Positions 53,746-62,250 of a stretch of DNA of 64,000 bases are shown one piece after another. Position 1 is the stretch's first letter; each line of letters opens with the position of its first letter. The notes under the pieces were generated by a model. It ran no database searches. It saw only the letters and a program-made list of their open reading frames with translations, and was not told the DNA's origin. A program made the position numbers and the translations under genes. Source of the DNA: R-RK-3 sp031399085 (GTDB lineage: Bacteria; Pseudomonadota; Alphaproteobacteria; Rhizobiales; Rhodomicrobiaceae); assembly GCA_031399085.1 (NCBI GenBank), contig JANNOQ010000033.1:401771-465770 (forward strand), given 5' to 3'.

Positions 53746-56700
53746 ATGACACTGCCCTTGACACCGGCGGCCCTTGCGGCTGCGCGCCTGCCTGAATTGC
53801 CACGTGCAGATGGCACAACCGAACCCAGAGCACCGCTTCTGTTCGCGGCGGCGCAATCTCTGGAAACCCAGCTCAGCGCAGGCCGGGCCATCGACGCCAG
53901 GGCGCTTCGGTCGGCGATGGAGGCCGCATTCGGCGCGAGCGACGCGGATGGCGCCTGGCTTTGGAAGGACGCCTACGAGGCGCAGGAAGCAGCTCAGCTT
54001 TTATTTCTGCGCCGTCACGGCCCTGCAATGCTGGCAAAGGCCGCCGGCTCGGCACAAACGATGCTCGCCATGCTGGCCCGGCTGTCGCGCCTGCTCCCCA
54101 CTCAGACGCGCCGGTCGGAGGAAAGCCAAACGCTGCAGCAATTCTCGACGCCCATCGAACTTGGGTTTATTGCAAGCGTCGCCGCGCGCCTGTCGCCATC
54201 CGATCTCGTGCTGGAGCCTTCGGCGGGCACGGGGCTGCTTGCCATCTTTGCCGAGCTGGCTGGCGCGCATCTTCATCTGAACGAGCTGGCCGAGCTTCGG
54301 GCCGGGCTACTCGCCCAAGCCTTTCCGCGGCACAGCCTGACACGGCATAATGCCGAGCACATTCACGACTATCTGGAGGTAGATATCCGGCCCAGCGTGG
54401 CGCTGATGAACCCGCCATTTTCAGTGTCGCCTGATGTAGATGCCCGGGTTATGGGCGCTGCCGCCAAGCATATCTTCTCGGCCTTCGCCCGGATTGTGCC
54501 GGGTGGACGGCTCGTGGCAATTACGCCCGCGAGCCTTGATCTCGATACTCCGGCCTGGCGCAAGACATTTGCGACCCTTGGGCCTTCGCACGTGATTTTC
54601 AGCGCGATCATCTCCGGAACCGTATATGCGCGACATGGCACAGCGGTCGAAACACGGCTGACGGTGATCGACAAATCTTCAGCTGCCTATCCCGAACAGC
54701 CTCGCGCCCATCTTCTCATCGCACCGACGGCTGAGGAACTGCTGGCGTTTGTCGAGGCGCACGTCCCCGTCAGAAAGCCATTGGACGTCCCTCCCGCTTC
54801 CGTGAGACCAACTACGGTTGCCGCGCGGCCCTCAATGGCCAAGGCGCCGGCGCCATGCTCAGGCCCAAAAACGGCATCCGGTCTGGCCCCCAACCTCGAT
54901 CCAGCGAATGCGATCGAGCTTGGCTATACAATCAGGCGCGAAGCGGACGCCGATCGAAGGCCGGGCAGCGCCACGCTCTATGAGCCTTACAGCCTGCTGC
55001 GGATCTCGATCCCCAGTGCCGCGCCGCATCCCACTCCGCTGGTGCAGTCCGGCGCAATGGCTTCCGTCATGCCACCCGCTCCGACCTACCGGCCGCATTC
55101 GCCAGCGCGGGTTTTGAGCGCAGGCCTTCTCTCCGAGGCGCAGCTGGAAAGCGTGATCTATGCCGGCGAGGCGCATCAAGCTTTTCTGTCCGGCCGCTAT
55201 ACCGTCAACGAAAGCTTCGACCGGCTGACACCCGCGGCGGAAGGCGATGAGGGCGCGTTGCGCTTCCGGCGCGGCTGGTTTCTCGGCGACGGAACCGGAG
55301 CGGGCAAGGGGCGCCAGGCGGCGGGAATCATCGCCGATAATTGGATCAAGGGCCGTCGCAAGGCCGTTTGGATCTCGAAATCCGACAAGCTGATCGAGGA
55401 TGCCAAACGCGACTGGGCCGCGATCGGCGGCGAGCCGCTGCAGATCGTATCCCTGGCGCGCTACCCGCAAGGAACGGACATCCGTCTCGACGAAGGTATC
55501 CTCTTCACGACATACGCCACCTTGCGCACCGGCGAGGCGCGCAACAAGCCGTCGCGGCTTGCCCAAATCCTGGCCTGGCTGGGCCGCGAATTCGACGGCA
55601 TGATCATTTTCGATGAAGCCCACGCCATGGCGAACGCGGCTGGAAGTGCAGGCGAGCGTGGTGATAAGGCCCCGTCGCAGCAGGGCCTGGCGGGGCTGCG
55701 GCTGCAGAATGCCTGTGCTCAAGCGCGCATCGTCTATATCTCGGCGACGGGCGCGACCACGGTTGAAAACCTCGCCTACGCCGCCCGTCTCGGCTTGTGG
55801 GGCGCTGGCGATATGCCGTTCGCCACACGAGGCGATTTCGTCGCGGCGCTGGAGGCCGGCGGCGTCGCGGCGCAGGAAGTTCTTGCCCGCGATCTGAAGG
55901 CGCTTGGCCTCTACGCGGCGCGCTCGCTGTCCTATCATGGCGTCGAGGTGCAGATGCTCGAGCACGCGCTGACCGCCGAGCAAATCCGCATTTACGATGC
56001 CTATGCGGAGGCCTTCCAGGTCATCCATTGCAATCTGGAAGCCGCCCTCACCGCCGCAAACATCACGGGGCAGTCAGGTAAGGCGCTGAATGCCCATGCC
56101 AAAGCGGTGGCCCGCTCGGCGTTCGAATCCAACAAGCAGCGGTTTTTCAATCATCTGATCACGGCGATGAAGTGTCCCTCGCTGATCGCATCCATTGAAA
56201 GGGATCTGGCTGAGGGCAACGCTGCGATCATCCAGATCGTCTCAACCAACGAGGCTCTTCTCGATCGACGACTGGCGCAAATTCCGACCGCCGAATGGAG
56301 CGACCTGTCCATCGACATCACGCCCCGCGAATATGTGCTCGACTATCTGGCCAACGCCTTTCCGGTTCAGCTCTATGAGACCTATACGGACGACAACGGC
56401 AATCTGCTGTCGCGACCTGTCGTGAACTCAGATGGCCAGCCGGTTCAATGCCGCGCCGCTGTTTGCTTAAGGGATGCGATGATCGAAAGGCTGGCGAGCC
56501 TTCCGGCCCTGCCTGGCGCCCTCGATCAGATCATCCAACATTTCGGCGCGGCAAATGTCGCCGAAGTGACTGGCCGCTCAAGGCGGATCGTCAAGCATTG
56601 CGAAGCCGACTGTGAGCGCCTTGCCGTGGAAACGCGGCCCGCCTCCGCCAATCTTTCGGAAGCGCAAAGCTTCATGGATGATGAGAAACGCGTGCTGGTG

Positions 56701-58155
56701 TTCTCCGACGCGGGCGGCACTGGGCGCAGCTACCACGCCGATCTGGGCGCAAAGAACCAGCGCCGCCGTATCCACTATCTGCTGGAGGCCGGCTGGCGCG
56801 CCGACACAGCGATCCAAGGGCTGGGACGCTCTAACCGCACCAATCAGAAACAGCCGCCGGTGTTCCGGCCGGTGACAACAGATGTGAAGGCCGAAAAGCG
56901 CTTTCTCTCGACGATCGCACGCCGGCTCGACACGCTCGGCGCCATCACCCGAGGCGCGCGAGCGACCGGCGGACAGGGCATGTTCCGGGCGGAGGACAAT
57001 CTGGAAAGCGCCTATGCACGCGCAGCTTTACGGGATTTTTTCCAGCATCTCCATGCCGGCCAGATCGAGGCTTGTTCGGCCGCCGAGTTCGAGGCTGCAA
57101 CGGGCTTGACGCTCACCCAAGAGGGTGGCGGCTTGAAGGAAGACTTGCCGCCGATTTCTCAATTCCTCAACCGGATGCTGGCCTTGAAGATCGATTTGCA
57201 AAATCGGCTCTTCGAGGCATTCGAAGCGCTGCTTGAGGATCGCGTTGAGGCAGCAATCGCGGCGGGCATCTACGAACAAGGCGTGGAGACGATCACGGCT
57301 GAGCGCATGATCGTCGCCGAACGCCGGACGCTTTACACTCACTCGGCAACCGGTGCGCAAACCAGTCTGGTGACGATCGAGCGGCGGCAAAAAGCTAAAA
57401 TATTACAGCTTGACGCGGCGCTAGAGCTGGCGGCGGGGATGAATGAAGCGCTGCTGGTCAACGCGGTCTCAGGACGGGCGGCGGTCGCGACATCGGCGCC
57501 GGGCCAGCTTGACGCGGACGGGGCGGTCATTGCCCGCCGGCGCCTGCATCGTCCCAAATCCCGCGAGACGATCCCGGCGAAGGCTTTGGCGCAGTCCGAA
57601 TGGCGGTCCGCCGACCCGTCCTCGTTTCGCCAAGCCTGGCAGACGGAATTGGACACTATCCCGCCCTTTACCGACGACACCATTCATCTCATCACCGGGC
57701 TCCTATTGCCGGTCTGGGACCGGCTCGGCTCCGGCAAACACGCGCTGCGGGTCTACCGGCTCGAGACCGAGGAGGGCGAACGCCTGATCGGCCGTGTCAT
57801 CGCGCCGGATGCCTTACCCCAGGTGCTGGATGCCTTCGGCTCTGGCCCGGAGATCCCGGCGCTGACACCCGAGGCGACATTTGCAGCCGTCCTGCATCAA
57901 GGCCAAACTTTCAATCTCCAGGGCGATCTCGCCTTACGCCGGTCACTCATCATGGGCGCACACCGCATCGAATTGACAGGCTTTTCCGACACGGCGGTGC
58001 CGCAATTGAAAGCGCTTGGCCTGACCTCGGAGATCATTGCCTGGAAGCTCCGGCTGTTCATGCCGGCCAGCGAGGCGAACGGACCGGCGATTCTGGGGCG
58101 GCTTTTCGAGCGCTTCCCGGTTCGCCACTCCTCAGACCGATCGGTTGCCGCTTGA
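53746..58155 (+). CDS. methyltransferase / strawberry-notch-type helicase fusion protein
   Basis: The 1469-residue protein combines two modules. Residues about 115-320 are an adenine-methyltransferase-like fold with LEPSAGTGLLAIFAELAGA (SAM site) and VALMNPPFSVSPD (NPPF catalytic motif). From about residue 500 it is a strawberry-notch-like superfamily 2 ATPase: FLGDGTGAGKGRQAAG (Walker A), IIFDEAHAMAN (DEAH box), then a C-terminal motor half with SDAGGTGRSYHADL and GLGRSNRTNQ. The last 400 residues are unassigned. Proteins like this are common on alphaproteobacterial plasmids and integrative elements; their function is not established, and DNA methylation with remodelling or defence evasion is inference. 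GGAG precedes the ATG; the frame from 53548 is not used. Confidence 0.85.
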   Translation: MTLPLTPAALAAARLPELPRADGTTEPRAPLLFAAAQSLETQLSAGRAIDARALRSAMEAAFGASDADGAWLWKDAYEAQEAAQLLFLRRHGPAMLAKAAGSAQTMLAMLARLSRLLPTQTRRSEESQTLQQFSTPIELGFIASVAARLSPSDLVLEPSAGTGLLAIFAELAGAHLHLNELAELRAGLLAQAFPRHSLTRHNAEHIHDYLEVDIRPSVALMNPPFSVSPDVDARVMGAAAKHIFSAFARIVPGGRLVAITPASLDLDTPAWRKTFATLGPSHVIFSAIISGTVYARHGTAVETRLTVIDKSSAAYPEQPRAHLLIAPTAEELLAFVEAHVPVRKPLDVPPASVRPTTVAARPSMAKAPAPCSGPKTASGLAPNLDPANAIELGYTIRREADADRRPGSATLYEPYSLLRISIPSAAPHPTPLVQSGAMASVMPPAPTYRPHSPARVLSAGLLSEAQLESVIYAGEAHQAFLSGRYTVNESFDRLTPAAEGDEGALRFRRGWFLGDGTGAGKGRQAAGIIADNWIKGRRKAVWISKSDKLIEDAKRDWAAIGGEPLQIVSLARYPQGTDIRLDEGILFTTYATLRTGEARNKPSRLAQILAWLGREFDGMIIFDEAHAMANAAGSAGERGDKAPSQQGLAGLRLQNACAQARIVYISATGATTVENLAYAARLGLWGAGDMPFATRGDFVAALEAGGVAAQEVLARDLKALGLYAARSLSYHGVEVQMLEHALTAEQIRIYDAYAEAFQVIHCNLEAALTAANITGQSGKALNAHAKAVARSAFESNKQRFFNHLITAMKCPSLIASIERDLAEGNAAIIQIVSTNEALLDRRLAQIPTAEWSDLSIDITPREYVLDYLANAFPVQLYETYTDDNGNLLSRPVVNSDGQPVQCRAAVCLRDAMIERLASLPALPGALDQIIQHFGAANVAEVTGRSRRIVKHCEADCERLAVETRPASANLSEAQSFMDDEKRVLVFSDAGGTGRSYHADLGAKNQRRRIHYLLEAGWRADTAIQGLGRSNRTNQKQPPVFRPVTTDVKAEKRFLSTIARRLDTLGAITRGARATGGQGMFRAEDNLESAYARAALRDFFQHLHAGQIEACSAAEFEAATGLTLTQEGGGLKEDLPPISQFLNRMLALKIDLQNRLFEAFEALLEDRVEAAIAAGIYEQGVETITAERMIVAERRTLYTHSATGAQTSLVTIERRQKAKILQLDAALELAAGMNEALLVNAVSGRAAVATSAPGQLDADGAVIARRRLHRPKSRETIPAKALAQSEWRSADPSSFRQAWQTELDTIPPFTDDTIHLITGLLLPVWDRLGSGKHALRVYRLETEEGERLIGRVIAPDALPQVLDAFGSGPEIPALTPEATFAAVLHQGQTFNLQGDLALRRSLIMGAHRIELTGFSDTAVPQLKALGLTSEIIAWKLRLFMPASEANGPAILGRLFERFPVRHSSDRSVAA

Positions 58156-58182
58156 CTGGACCTTGATCAGCGAGGATTCGTC

Positions 58183-59211
58183 ATGCGGCCAACCGCAAGC
58201 GACACGGCGCGCGCCTTGGGGCGTAGCGCCGAAACCGTCTGCCGCCATTATCTCTCTCGTGGCCGCCGCATGGGCGGCTACTGGATGGTCGGCGATATCC
58301 ACAATAACCCTGGACGCAGCTTGTTCGTCCGGCTGCGTGGCCCGGAATACGGTCCGGGCGCCAGCGGCAAATGGACGGATGCGGCAACGGGCGAGCATGG
58401 CGATCTCCTCGACCTCATCCGTCTGGCGTGCGGTCTCGCCTCTGTGAAAGATGCCATCGAGGAAGCGCAGCAATTCCTTAGCTTGCCGCCGCCGATCACG
58501 CGATCAATCCCGCGACCACGAAGACTCTCCTCGCCCTCGACCATGGAGGCGGCCCGCCGGCTCTATGCGGGCACGCAGCCACTGAAGGGCACGCTCGGTG
58601 AAGCCTATCTGCGCGCCCGGGGGATCGACACCGATGTCATTGCAACGCCGCTCCGCTTCCATCCGAGCCTCTTTTATCGCGGCGAGACAGCCCGATCCTT
58701 TCCAGGCCTCGTCGCAGCTGTCACCGACGCGCACAGCTGCGTTACCGGCGTGCAGCGCCTATTTCTGGATCCCAAACATCCGCGCAAGGCTGATGTCGAA
58801 GATCCGCGCCGTTCGCTCGGACATCTGCTTGGCAATGGCGTTCGATTTGGAGATTTCAGCATCGTTCTGGCCGCCGGTGAGGGCATCGAAACCATGCTGT
58901 CGCTGGCGACCGTCATCCCGAACCTGCCCGTCGTCGCGGCATCAAGTGCAGCGCATCTGGCCGCGTTCAATCTGCCCGCCGATCTGACACGGCTCTACAT
59001 CGCCCGCGACAATGACGCCGCCGGGCGATGGGCGGCCGCGCGTCTCGAGGTCCGCGCCGTCGAAATGGGCATTCCATCGATCCTACATCTCATTCCCGCC
59101 CTCAAGGATTTCAACGACGATTTGCGCGAACTTGGGGCCCGAGTCCTTGCCGAACGTCTCGCGCCGCAGCTTGCACCAGAAGAGCGAGCGCAATTGCCTC
59201 GGACAGCTTGA
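58183..59211 (+). CDS. toprim-domain (primase-like) protein
   Basis: The 342-residue protein has an N-terminal zinc-free primase-like part (GDIHNNPGRSLFVRLRGPEY, then SGKWTDAATGEHGDLLDLIR) and a toprim domain: ILAAGEGIETMLSLATVIP with the catalytic Glu, and LYIARDNDAAGRWAAARLEV with the metal-binding Asp pair. It may prime DNA synthesis during transfer of the element. It starts 28 bp after the helicase gene with GAGGA upstream. Confidence 0.85.
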   Translation: MRPTASDTARALGRSAETVCRHYLSRGRRMGGYWMVGDIHNNPGRSLFVRLRGPEYGPGASGKWTDAATGEHGDLLDLIRLACGLASVKDAIEEAQQFLSLPPPITRSIPRPRRLSSPSTMEAARRLYAGTQPLKGTLGEAYLRARGIDTDVIATPLRFHPSLFYRGETARSFPGLVAAVTDAHSCVTGVQRLFLDPKHPRKADVEDPRRSLGHLLGNGVRFGDFSIVLAAGEGIETMLSLATVIPNLPVVAASSAAHLAAFNLPADLTRLYIARDNDAAGRWAAARLEVRAVEMGIPSILHLIPALKDFNDDLRELGARVLAERLAPQLAPEERAQLPRTA

Positions 59212-59500
59212 CCATCTCCAAGCATCTCTCCTGTCGCCCGACGAATCCATCACTCCCCCTTCGACGCCCGTTGCCGTTAGACAAGCGGCCGTGCGAGACG
59301 GCGGCTCTGCCCCCAAGCCGGGGACGGGAGCGTCCCCTAAATCGCCGCCGCAACGGGCTTGTCGCCCGTTCTCCGCTGCGCTCCGACCATAACATCACAC
59401 CATCCATCGCCCCGTTGGGTGCGGCGTCGCTTTGCTTGGCGGCATCCGAGCGCCGTCACGGCCGCTCATCTTGGCGGCACAACGGCAGAAGGAGACCGCC
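59212..59500. other. leader with a motif shared with the DUF736 leader
   Basis: No gene is supported here. GTTCTCCGCTGCGCT at 59368-59382 and CCCGTTGGGTGCGG at 59411-59424 both occur again, fused together, at about 61725-61758 ahead of the DUF736 gene. AAGGAGA at 59489-59495 serves the next gene. Confidence 0.5.
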
Positions 59501-60433
59501 ATGAGGATTGATCTTCACGACAATGCAGATGAGCCGGAACAGCTGTCCGCGACAGCTCGCATTCTTGACCACCTCGCCCTCCACGGTGGGCGTATTCCCG
59601 GTGATCCCGACCCGCGAGAATTGCCCGACGACGACACCGCGCAAGCCGCTCTCGGAACCATGTTCAATGCGCTGGTTTCGATAGTCGCCGGATCACGGCT
59701 CGAAGACGATGCCGAATCCCTGCTTTGGCCCGCCGTCAACATCTTCCACGCCGCTGCCATGCGACTTCAACGCCGTCTCGACGACAATGAACGCGCCCAG
59801 AGGCTAAGCCAAATGGAACAGGATGGCTCAGAAATCCGCTCCGTCGATCTTGAACGGCTGATTGCCGCGGGCGAGGATCTAAGCGCACGGCATGAGGCCT
59901 ATCTCGCCCTTTGCGAATACGCTGCAAGGTTGTTCGCCTCGCACACGGGATCGGGCTGGCGCCCGCGCACCGGATCGATGACCGCACGTAAAACCCTCAC
60001 CGCTGCCATGATCGACAGTCGCGATTATCTCGCCGCCAAGCGCCGCAAGGAGATCGAACCGCTGCTGCCGACTGGCACGATGATTGCGGTCGCCGGCGGC
60101 GTCGACTTCAACGAACACCGTCTGATCTGGGAGGCGCTCGACAAGGTTCGGGCCAAACATGCTAGCATGGTTCTCTTGCATGGCGGGGCCTCCAAAGGCG
60201 CCGAATACATTGCCTCCCGCTGGGCCGACAACAGGCAGATCCCGCAAATTGTCTTCAAGCCCGATTGGACCCGCTTTGGCAAAGCGGCACCGTTCAAGCG
60301 CAACGATCAGCTTATTGACGCCATGCCCGCCGGACTCATCGTCTTTCCCGGAGGCGGCGTCGTCCAAAATCTCGCCGACAAGGCACGCATGCGGGGCATC
60401 CGCGTTTGGCTCGTCGATGATGGCGGCGCGTGA
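59501..60433 (+). CDS. DUF2493 protein (SLOG/YspA-like)
   Basis: The 310-residue protein has an N-terminal helical part and a C-terminal DUF2493 domain: IAVAGGVDFNEHRLIWEALD, then SMVLLHGGASKGAEYIASRW and DAMPAGLIVFPGGGVVQNLA. This is a Rossmann-like SLOG fold that in other proteins binds nucleotides or their derivatives. The function in mobile elements is unknown. It begins after AAGGAGA at the ATG at 59501. Confidence 0.85.
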   Translation: MRIDLHDNADEPEQLSATARILDHLALHGGRIPGDPDPRELPDDDTAQAALGTMFNALVSIVAGSRLEDDAESLLWPAVNIFHAAAMRLQRRLDDNERAQRLSQMEQDGSEIRSVDLERLIAAGEDLSARHEAYLALCEYAARLFASHTGSGWRPRTGSMTARKTLTAAMIDSRDYLAAKRRKEIEPLLPTGTMIAVAGGVDFNEHRLIWEALDKVRAKHASMVLLHGGASKGAEYIASRWADNRQIPQIVFKPDWTRFGKAAPFKRNDQLIDAMPAGLIVFPGGGVVQNLADKARMRGIRVWLVDDGGA

Positions 60434-60774
60434 GCGCCGCATAACTTCGTCAATCCTCATCAGCCCGATGCACATTCTCCACGGCTTTTCGCGGAATTCC
60501 TCATCGCGGAACTGAACACCCCCGGCGATCCTGGAGAGGGCCGGCGCGACGCGAGGCGAGAAAAGCAATCCTCCGATATTCACCCCGTGCGCCGGGGCAT
60601 GGCGGGTTTTGCCCCGGCGCGAGCCGCGATCAAGCCCCAGCCCGCCCCGATCGCAAGGCCAGCAAGGCGATCAGACCTCCGACCGTGTCGGGGCCTGATC
60701 GCGGCTCCGGCGCGCCTGGCCGTGCCGCCTCCGCCCCCGGCTTCGCGGGGGTATCATTTGGAGGAAAGTTTTCT
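60434..60774. other. 341-bp GC-rich leader with hairpins
   Basis: There is no supported gene. An 11-bp perfect inverted repeat (GCGCCGGGGCA at 60589-60599, TGCCCCGGCGC at 60610-60620) and a CCCCCG/CGGGGG hairpin at about 60735-60752 lie upstream of the DUF2958 gene. A GGAGGAAAG ribosome site is at 60761-60769. The structures could act as terminator-like or mRNA-stabilising elements. Confidence 0.45.
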
Positions 60775-61122
60775 ATGTCCCTCATCACCGCAAACCAGCG
60801 CCGGCTACTTATCCTGAATGGAATCGCCGCTGAACGTGATCCCCAATTCGATCCGCTCCCGGTGGTCAAGCTAACCGCCCCCTGGAATGGCACTATCTGG
60901 TTGCTCACCGAAATGGCGCCTGATGATCCGGGCAGCCTGTTCGGCCTAAGGACCATTCACGACGGCTCGCCGGAACTTGCCTATTTCCGCATGAGCAGCC
61001 TCGAAAGCCTCTCTGGGCCGGATGGCGAGCGGGTCGTTTCCGATGTGGCCTTCCTCGCCGGTAAGACCTTGTCCGCCTATATCGAGGAGGCCCTTTATCG
61101 AGATTATCCAACCAAGCCATAA
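60775..61122 (+). CDS. DUF2958 protein
   Basis: The 115-residue protein matches the DUF2958 family: LITANQRRLLILNGIAAERD, VVKLTAPWNGTIWLLTEMAP, and then DDPGSLFGLRTIHDGSPELA. The family is widespread on plasmids and integrative elements and has no known activity. GGAGGAAAG lies before the ATG; the open frame upstream of it is not used. Confidence 0.88.
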   Translation: MSLITANQRRLLILNGIAAERDPQFDPLPVVKLTAPWNGTIWLLTEMAPDDPGSLFGLRTIHDGSPELAYFRMSSLESLSGPDGERVVSDVAFLAGKTLSAYIEEALYRDYPTKP

Positions 61123-61838
61123 GCGCGATTGGCCGCCGGGAATACCCTGCGGCTTTATGCATAGCGTGAAAATTTGCACCCGACATTCATGGATTGCCGG
61201 AAACATAGCAGCAGTCTGCCAAGGTTCTGATCGATGCTCGTAGATTGATAAACGAGTGACGGATCAGAACCGCGCAAAAAACCTTCCGAATGCGGCCGAC
61301 CATCTCCTTTGCCGTTGCCATCACGCGCTTTGCCATTGCCTCCAAAGCTCATCCGGCGGGGAGCTTGGGAGTGACTTGACGCGCCGCCCGTCCCAATTGC
61401 GGTCCCGACCACAATCATCGGCTTGGGTTTGATGCGGATAGCAGTCCTTGCACTATCGCTTCGCGGCGGCGGGACCTCCGTCGAGCGAGGCTCAAGCATC
61501 GTGGCCGCCGGTGTCGCCCGATAGACGTCCGTGCCGAATGCCAAGCCATCCTCCTCGAAATCGGTGGCGCGTTCGGCCGATGCGGGCCGGGGTGCGATGG
61601 GCAATGTGGAGCCAATATCGGCTGCGCCTCGATCGTCTTGCCGCAACGGCTGCCTCCGGCTTTCTTCCCCTGGCGCAAGAAAAACAGCGCCATTCCTCGC
61701 GGAGACAAGAAAGCGATCGCCTGCCGTTCTCCGCTGCGCTTCGACCCGTTGGGTGCGGTCCGATCGTCTTGGCTCTTGAGACATGCCATCGCGGCCGCGA
61801 TCGGCGCGGACGCGAAAACAACCGATAGGAGAAACGAC
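61123..61838. other. 716-bp stretch without a supported gene
   Basis: Open frames on both strands (for example 61448-61828 plus, and a long minus frame that runs on into the CRISPR array) give Arg/Ser/Pro-rich translations without motifs. The motif GTTCTCCGCTGCGCT followed by CCCGTTGGGTGCGG at about 61725-61758 repeats the leader of the DUF2493 gene. AGGAG at 61827-61831 serves the DUF736 gene. Confidence 0.45.
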
Positions 61839-62147
61839 ATGGCAATCATCGGCAGCTTCACGAAGTCGGGCGACGGCTTTACCGGCGCGATCAAGACCTT
61901 GAGCCTCAAGGCCAAGGCCGAGATCAAGCCCGCCGAAAAACCGAGCGACAAGGCCCCGGCCTACCGCGTCTTTTCCAACCAAGTCGAGATCGGCGCGGTC
62001 TGGAAGAAGACCTCGAAGGAGGGCCGCAGCTATCTCTCGGTCAAGCTTGACGATCCGAGCTGGCCGCAGCCGGTTTACGCCTCGCTCATCGAGGCCGAAG
62101 ACGGCAAGAGCCTCAACCTTCTCTGGTCCCGCCCCAACGGCGACTGA
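61839..62147 (+). CDS. DUF736 protein
   Basis: The 102-residue protein fits the DUF736 family: MAIIGSFTKSGDGFTGAIKT, YRVFSNQVEIGAVWKK, then SYLSVKLDDPSWPQPVYASL. It is a small, probably single-strand-nucleic-acid-sized beta protein common on alphaproteobacterial plasmids and integrative elements; function unknown. AGGAG lies 8 bases before the ATG. A strong terminator follows 7 bp after the stop. Confidence 0.92.
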   Translation: MAIIGSFTKSGDGFTGAIKTLSLKAKAEIKPAEKPSDKAPAYRVFSNQVEIGAVWKKTSKEGRSYLSVKLDDPSWPQPVYASLIEAEDGKSLNLLWSRPNGD

Positions 62148-62154
62148 TGGCCGG

Positions 62155-62184
62155 CGCCCCGTTCTTCGGAACGGGGCGTTTTTT
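62155..62184 (+). terminator. intrinsic terminator after the DUF736 gene
   Basis: CGCCCCGTTC (62155-62164), a TTCG tetraloop, GAACGGGGCG (62169-62178) and six T residues form a textbook terminator. It isolates the gene block from the CRISPR array that starts 66 bp further on. Confidence 0.92.
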
Positions 62185-62250
62185 CGCGCTGAAAAAGAGG
62201 AGAACATCAGGAGATCATCGGGGCGGCTAAAGATAAGGTCGCAGGCCCGG

